Below are positions 11,480 to 13,651 of a stretch of DNA of 13,651 nt, piece by piece; position 1 is the stretch's first letter; each line of letters begins with the position of its first letter. A program made the position numbers and the translations under genes. The stretch spans positions 1 through 13,651 of the forward strand of contig CAYFUK010000035.1 of the NCBI GenBank assembly GCA_964346325.1. Direction: 5' to 3'. The notes below the pieces were generated by a model. The model did no database searches. It saw only the letters and a list, made by a program, of their open reading frames with translations, and was not told where the DNA came from. This DNA is from JAUVDZ01 sp964346325. Its GTDB lineage: Bacteria > Patescibacteriota > Gracilibacteria > UBA1369 > PNNO01.

Positions 11480-13651
11480 ATGGAAAATCCCTTAGCATCA
11501 ATGCCTTCGGATGATGAAAATAAATCCGCTCAACAAAAAAGCTCTAAACCTAAACCCGAGCCGCAAAATCAGCGGCCTCAGAACCGGGAACAAGAATCTC
11601 TTGTAGAACCTCCGCAAAAAAAAGAACAGGAAGCTCCCGAAATGCCGGGACCTGAAAATGCGGCAAAAAAAGCTCAGCAGGAAAAACTTTCTGAAAAAAA
11701 ATCGTTTTTTACAAAAGGTAAAATAATTGCAATTTTTGTGGGACTGGTTGTTATCGCTGCGATTGTTGGGGCGGTTATTTATTATCAGAGTTCGGAACAA
11801 TTTCAGGGAGCAACTTTTGATAAAACTAAAAGAGAAACAACAGCAGAAACTGCAGTTGTCGAAGGTGAAGTCGTTGAATCATGTCCTTCCGAAAAAGGTT
11901 TGGCACCGAGTGATAGGCAATTCACATATAAATGTGCCTGTACTTTGGATGAAAGAACTCCGAATCCTGAGATATGGGACCCTGTTGACGGTGTATGGAC
12001 CGAAGATCCCACGGTTCACGAGAATCCTTGTGTTTGTCCCGAAGAACGGCCGATATTCGATTCCGAAGCAAATGAATGTATTCAGCTGGAATTGGCACCT
12101 CTAGCACCTATTCCTCTTACCAGAGATCAGGAAACATGTGAAAATACTACAGCAAAAGGCGACCTTATAAATGCATATAATCAAAGAAATTGGGATGCAT
12201 ACCGAACAGCTATACAAAAACTTGATGATTTGGATTGTTTTTCAGAATGTGACACTCATATTTACTGGATTATCCTGTATTTAAATACCAATGATATTGA
12301 TAATGCATCTACTCGGTTTGCTTCATTTAAAAGGACCTGCGGAAGTGATTGTAATACATATTTTAATTTGATGGCGATTGTAGCTGAAATTTTAAGTGAC
12401 AAAGATCAAAGAATACAAACCTTTGAGCAAACCAGAGATGGATTATCCGAAGAAGAATTGAATTTTTTGAGTTTGGTTGCCCAAGGTTATATAAATAGTT
12501 GTCAGTGCATCTCAATGGAAGATTTATTGGCCAATCCTCCCAGGATACTCGATTCTTATTTTGAGGATTCTTCAGATTTAATCAGTGCCGTAAATGAACC
12601 TTTGAGTTCCTCACGCTTAACAAAAGAAGATTTAAACCTGGTTATTGCATATGCTCAGGCATATTCTCCTTCTGTTCAATCTGTTTTGCAGCAAGTTTAT
12701 GATGATAATTGTATTGTGGAAGAAATACCGCAAAATTGTGAAGACCTCAACATAAAAGCCCCGTTTGAATCGGATACCCATGTGATGGATAATTTATTTG
12801 ATCCGGCAACAGATGAACTTGCTGTTGAAATAGTAGGCGGTGAAGATAATATTCAAAATTACAGATATACAGCCGCACAAGATACGGTTAAATTCGACGA
12901 TACAAGTAGTGATTTTATAAGTCAAAATCAAATGGTAAGTTTGAGCGGCGGCCCTGCCGAAGGTGATACAGAAGAAATAACGGTTACCGCAATTGATGTA
13001 ACCGGTCGTCCTTTAACCGAATGTTCAGACAGCTTTACCATAACCAGACCCGCTGAAGAACAACCTGTCTGCAGATCTCTGGAAATAGTTGAACCCGCAG
13101 CGGCAAATCAGCCCGGAACCCCTACAATCGAAATACCTGCCTCAGGATTTGAAAACGAAACTATTCGTGTAGAGTTGGATGCCGATCCCGGTTCTTATGT
13201 TGATTTAAGATATACTTCCGACAATGGAAATATTACGTTTAATGATGAAGGTGTACTTGATACCAGTGCGTTATCTGTAAGTATGGATGGTGCACCGCCA
13301 GAGGATGTGGAAGAACTTGTTACAGTATGGGCAAGACAGGAAACAGATGGGGGAGTATCCGGAATTGAAACTTGTAACGATGCATTTATAGTTACTGTGA
13401 GTCCCGAAATTGACGAAGATGAACCGCCCAGACTTACTTTTGTACCACCTGACGAAGAAGAACCTGTTTGCGGCGATGGCGAAATAAACCAGGATTTTGA
13501 AGAATGCGACGACGGAAACAATATAAACGGAGACGGTTGCAGTGCGGATTGTATTATTGAAGATGAACCACCTTCTTTAACCTATGTACCACCTGACGAA
13601 GAAGAAGATGAACCACCTTCTTTAACCTATGTACCGCCGACCGAAGAAGAA
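11480..13651 (+). CDS. Cysteine-rich signal-anchored surface protein (3' end beyond window)
   Basis: The frame is open for 724 codons to the right edge. Residues 1-80 are a hydrophilic proline-rich cytoplasmic tail (KPKPEPQ at 23-29, like the neighbour's KPEP tail). One TM lies at about 81-102 after TKGK, giving N-in, C-out topology. The outside part has 22 cysteines. A compact cysteine cluster (C135, 152, 154, 184, 186, 200) is followed by a helical, possibly TPR-like region at 222-410 with cysteine pairs 253/257, 287/291 and 341/343. Two Ig-like domains form a tandem duplication (420-523 and 531-640), each opening with C-x-x-L-x-I and closing with C-[SN]-D-[SA]-F. Next come acidic EDEPP-x-LT-x-VPP repeats interrupted by a DUF4215/myxococcus-type cysteine-rich repeat (664-694: CGDG, ECDDGN, GDGC, C). 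It has its own promoter. Many disulfides imply oxidative folding at the surface. Role in adhesion is inferred. Confidence 0.88.
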   Translation, partial: MENPLASMPSDDENKSAQQKSSKPKPEPQNQRPQNREQESLVEPPQKKEQEAPEMPGPENAAKKAQQEKLSEKKSFFTKGKIIAIFVGLVVIAAIVGAVIYYQSSEQFQGATFDKTKRETTAETAVVEGEVVESCPSEKGLAPSDRQFTYKCACTLDERTPNPEIWDPVDGVWTEDPTVHENPCVCPEERPIFDSEANECIQLELAPLAPIPLTRDQETCENTTAKGDLINAYNQRNWDAYRTAIQKLDDLDCFSECDTHIYWIILYLNTNDIDNASTRFASFKRTCGSDCNTYFNLMAIVAEILSDKDQRIQTFEQTRDGLSEEELNFLSLVAQGYINSCQCISMEDLLANPPRILDSYFEDSSDLISAVNEPLSSSRLTKEDLNLVIAYAQAYSPSVQSVLQQVYDDNCIVEEIPQNCEDLNIKAPFESDTHVMDNLFDPATDELAVEIVGGEDNIQNYRYTAAQDTVKFDDTSSDFISQNQMVSLSGGPAEGDTEEITVTAIDVTGRPLTECSDSFTITRPAEEQPVCRSLEIVEPAAANQPGTPTIEIPASGFENETIRVELDADPGSYVDLRYTSDNGNITFNDEGVLDTSALSVSMDGAPPEDVEELVTVWARQETDGGVSGIETCNDAFIVTVSPEIDEDEPPRLTFVPPDEEEPVCGDGEINQDFEECDDGNNINGDGCSADCIIEDEPPSLTYVPPDEEEDEPPSLTYVPPTEEE
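12737..13399 (+). repeat. Tandem duplication of a cysteine-bracketed Ig-like domain
   Basis: Copy A is residues 420-523 and copy B residues 531-640 of the cysteine-rich protein. Shared landmarks in order are C-x-x-L-x-I near the start, YRYTA or LRYTS, an F-D-D or F-N-D strand, EEITVTA or EELVTVWA, and C-[SN]-D-[SA]-F-[TI]-[IV]-T at the end. One disulfide per domain (C420-C515 and C531-C632) is the simplest prediction. Confidence 0.65.
13415..13651 (+). repeat. Acidic EDEPP-x-LT-x-VPP repeats around a DUF4215-type cysteine repeat
   Basis: Three copies of a roughly 15-residue unit are visible: residues 646-661, then 694-709 and 709-724 in direct tandem, still repeating at the window edge. Copy 1 and copy 2 are separated by the cysteine repeat at 13469-13561 (C664, C676, C687, C691), which has the pattern of DUF4215 / TIGR02232 (names from memory). 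The array probably continues past the window, perhaps with more cysteine repeats. Confidence 0.75.

Noticed and set aside
11727..12104. 125-codon plus-strand frame overlapping the cysteine-rich gene
   Set aside because: It is a shifted frame within the real 724-codon gene, which has the membrane anchor, cysteine pattern and promoter.

Overview
The window reads as one surface/cell-envelope locus of an AT-rich bacterium, most likely a Candidate Phyla Radiation (Patescibacteria) member. The lineage call rests on short transmembrane hairpins with a conserved [GA]-G-N-E-E...K-x-K-[KR] loop (the TrbC/VirB2-like 'T4SS pilin' family that is abundant in CPR genomes), repeated in three adjacent genes, together with giant PKD-domain proteins, a myxococcus-type cysteine-rich repeat, and no Shine-Dalgarno sequence before any plus-strand gene. 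A Peregrinibacteria-like lineage is a guess. All complete genes end in TAA or TAG, and very long frames stay open without in-frame TGA, so the standard bacterial code is used and not the TGA=Gly code of Gracilibacteria/Absconditabacteria.

Layout. Bases 1-128 hold a probable divergent promoter region, with a possible minus-strand gene starting at 24. Transcription unit 1 (129-4258) encodes a lysine-rich cytoplasmic protein with an internal module duplication, then two secreted multi-pass membrane proteins, each built from three pilin-like hairpins. A hairpin at its 3' end overlaps a promoter for unit 2 (4316-11374). Unit 2 encodes a 1485-residue protein with one pilin-like hairpin fused to about ten PKD-like domains and a C-terminal membrane anchor, then an 821-residue three-pass membrane protein with a KPEP-repeat cytoplasmic tail and six extracellular PKD domains, then a 38-residue single-pass peptide. 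Another hairpin overlaps a near-consensus promoter for the last gene (11480 to beyond the window end). That gene encodes a cysteine-rich signal-anchored surface protein with a duplicated Ig-like domain, a DUF4215-type repeat and acidic PPxE repeats.

How the genes may work together (inference): the polytopic pilin-like proteins could form a membrane platform, while the PKD and cysteine-rich proteins project from the surface for adhesion to a host cell or to other cells. No ATPase, peptidase or other assembly enzyme is visible in the window, so the locus could be purely structural or depend on machinery elsewhere. Nothing points to a phage, transposon, CRISPR array, tRNA or rRNA here.
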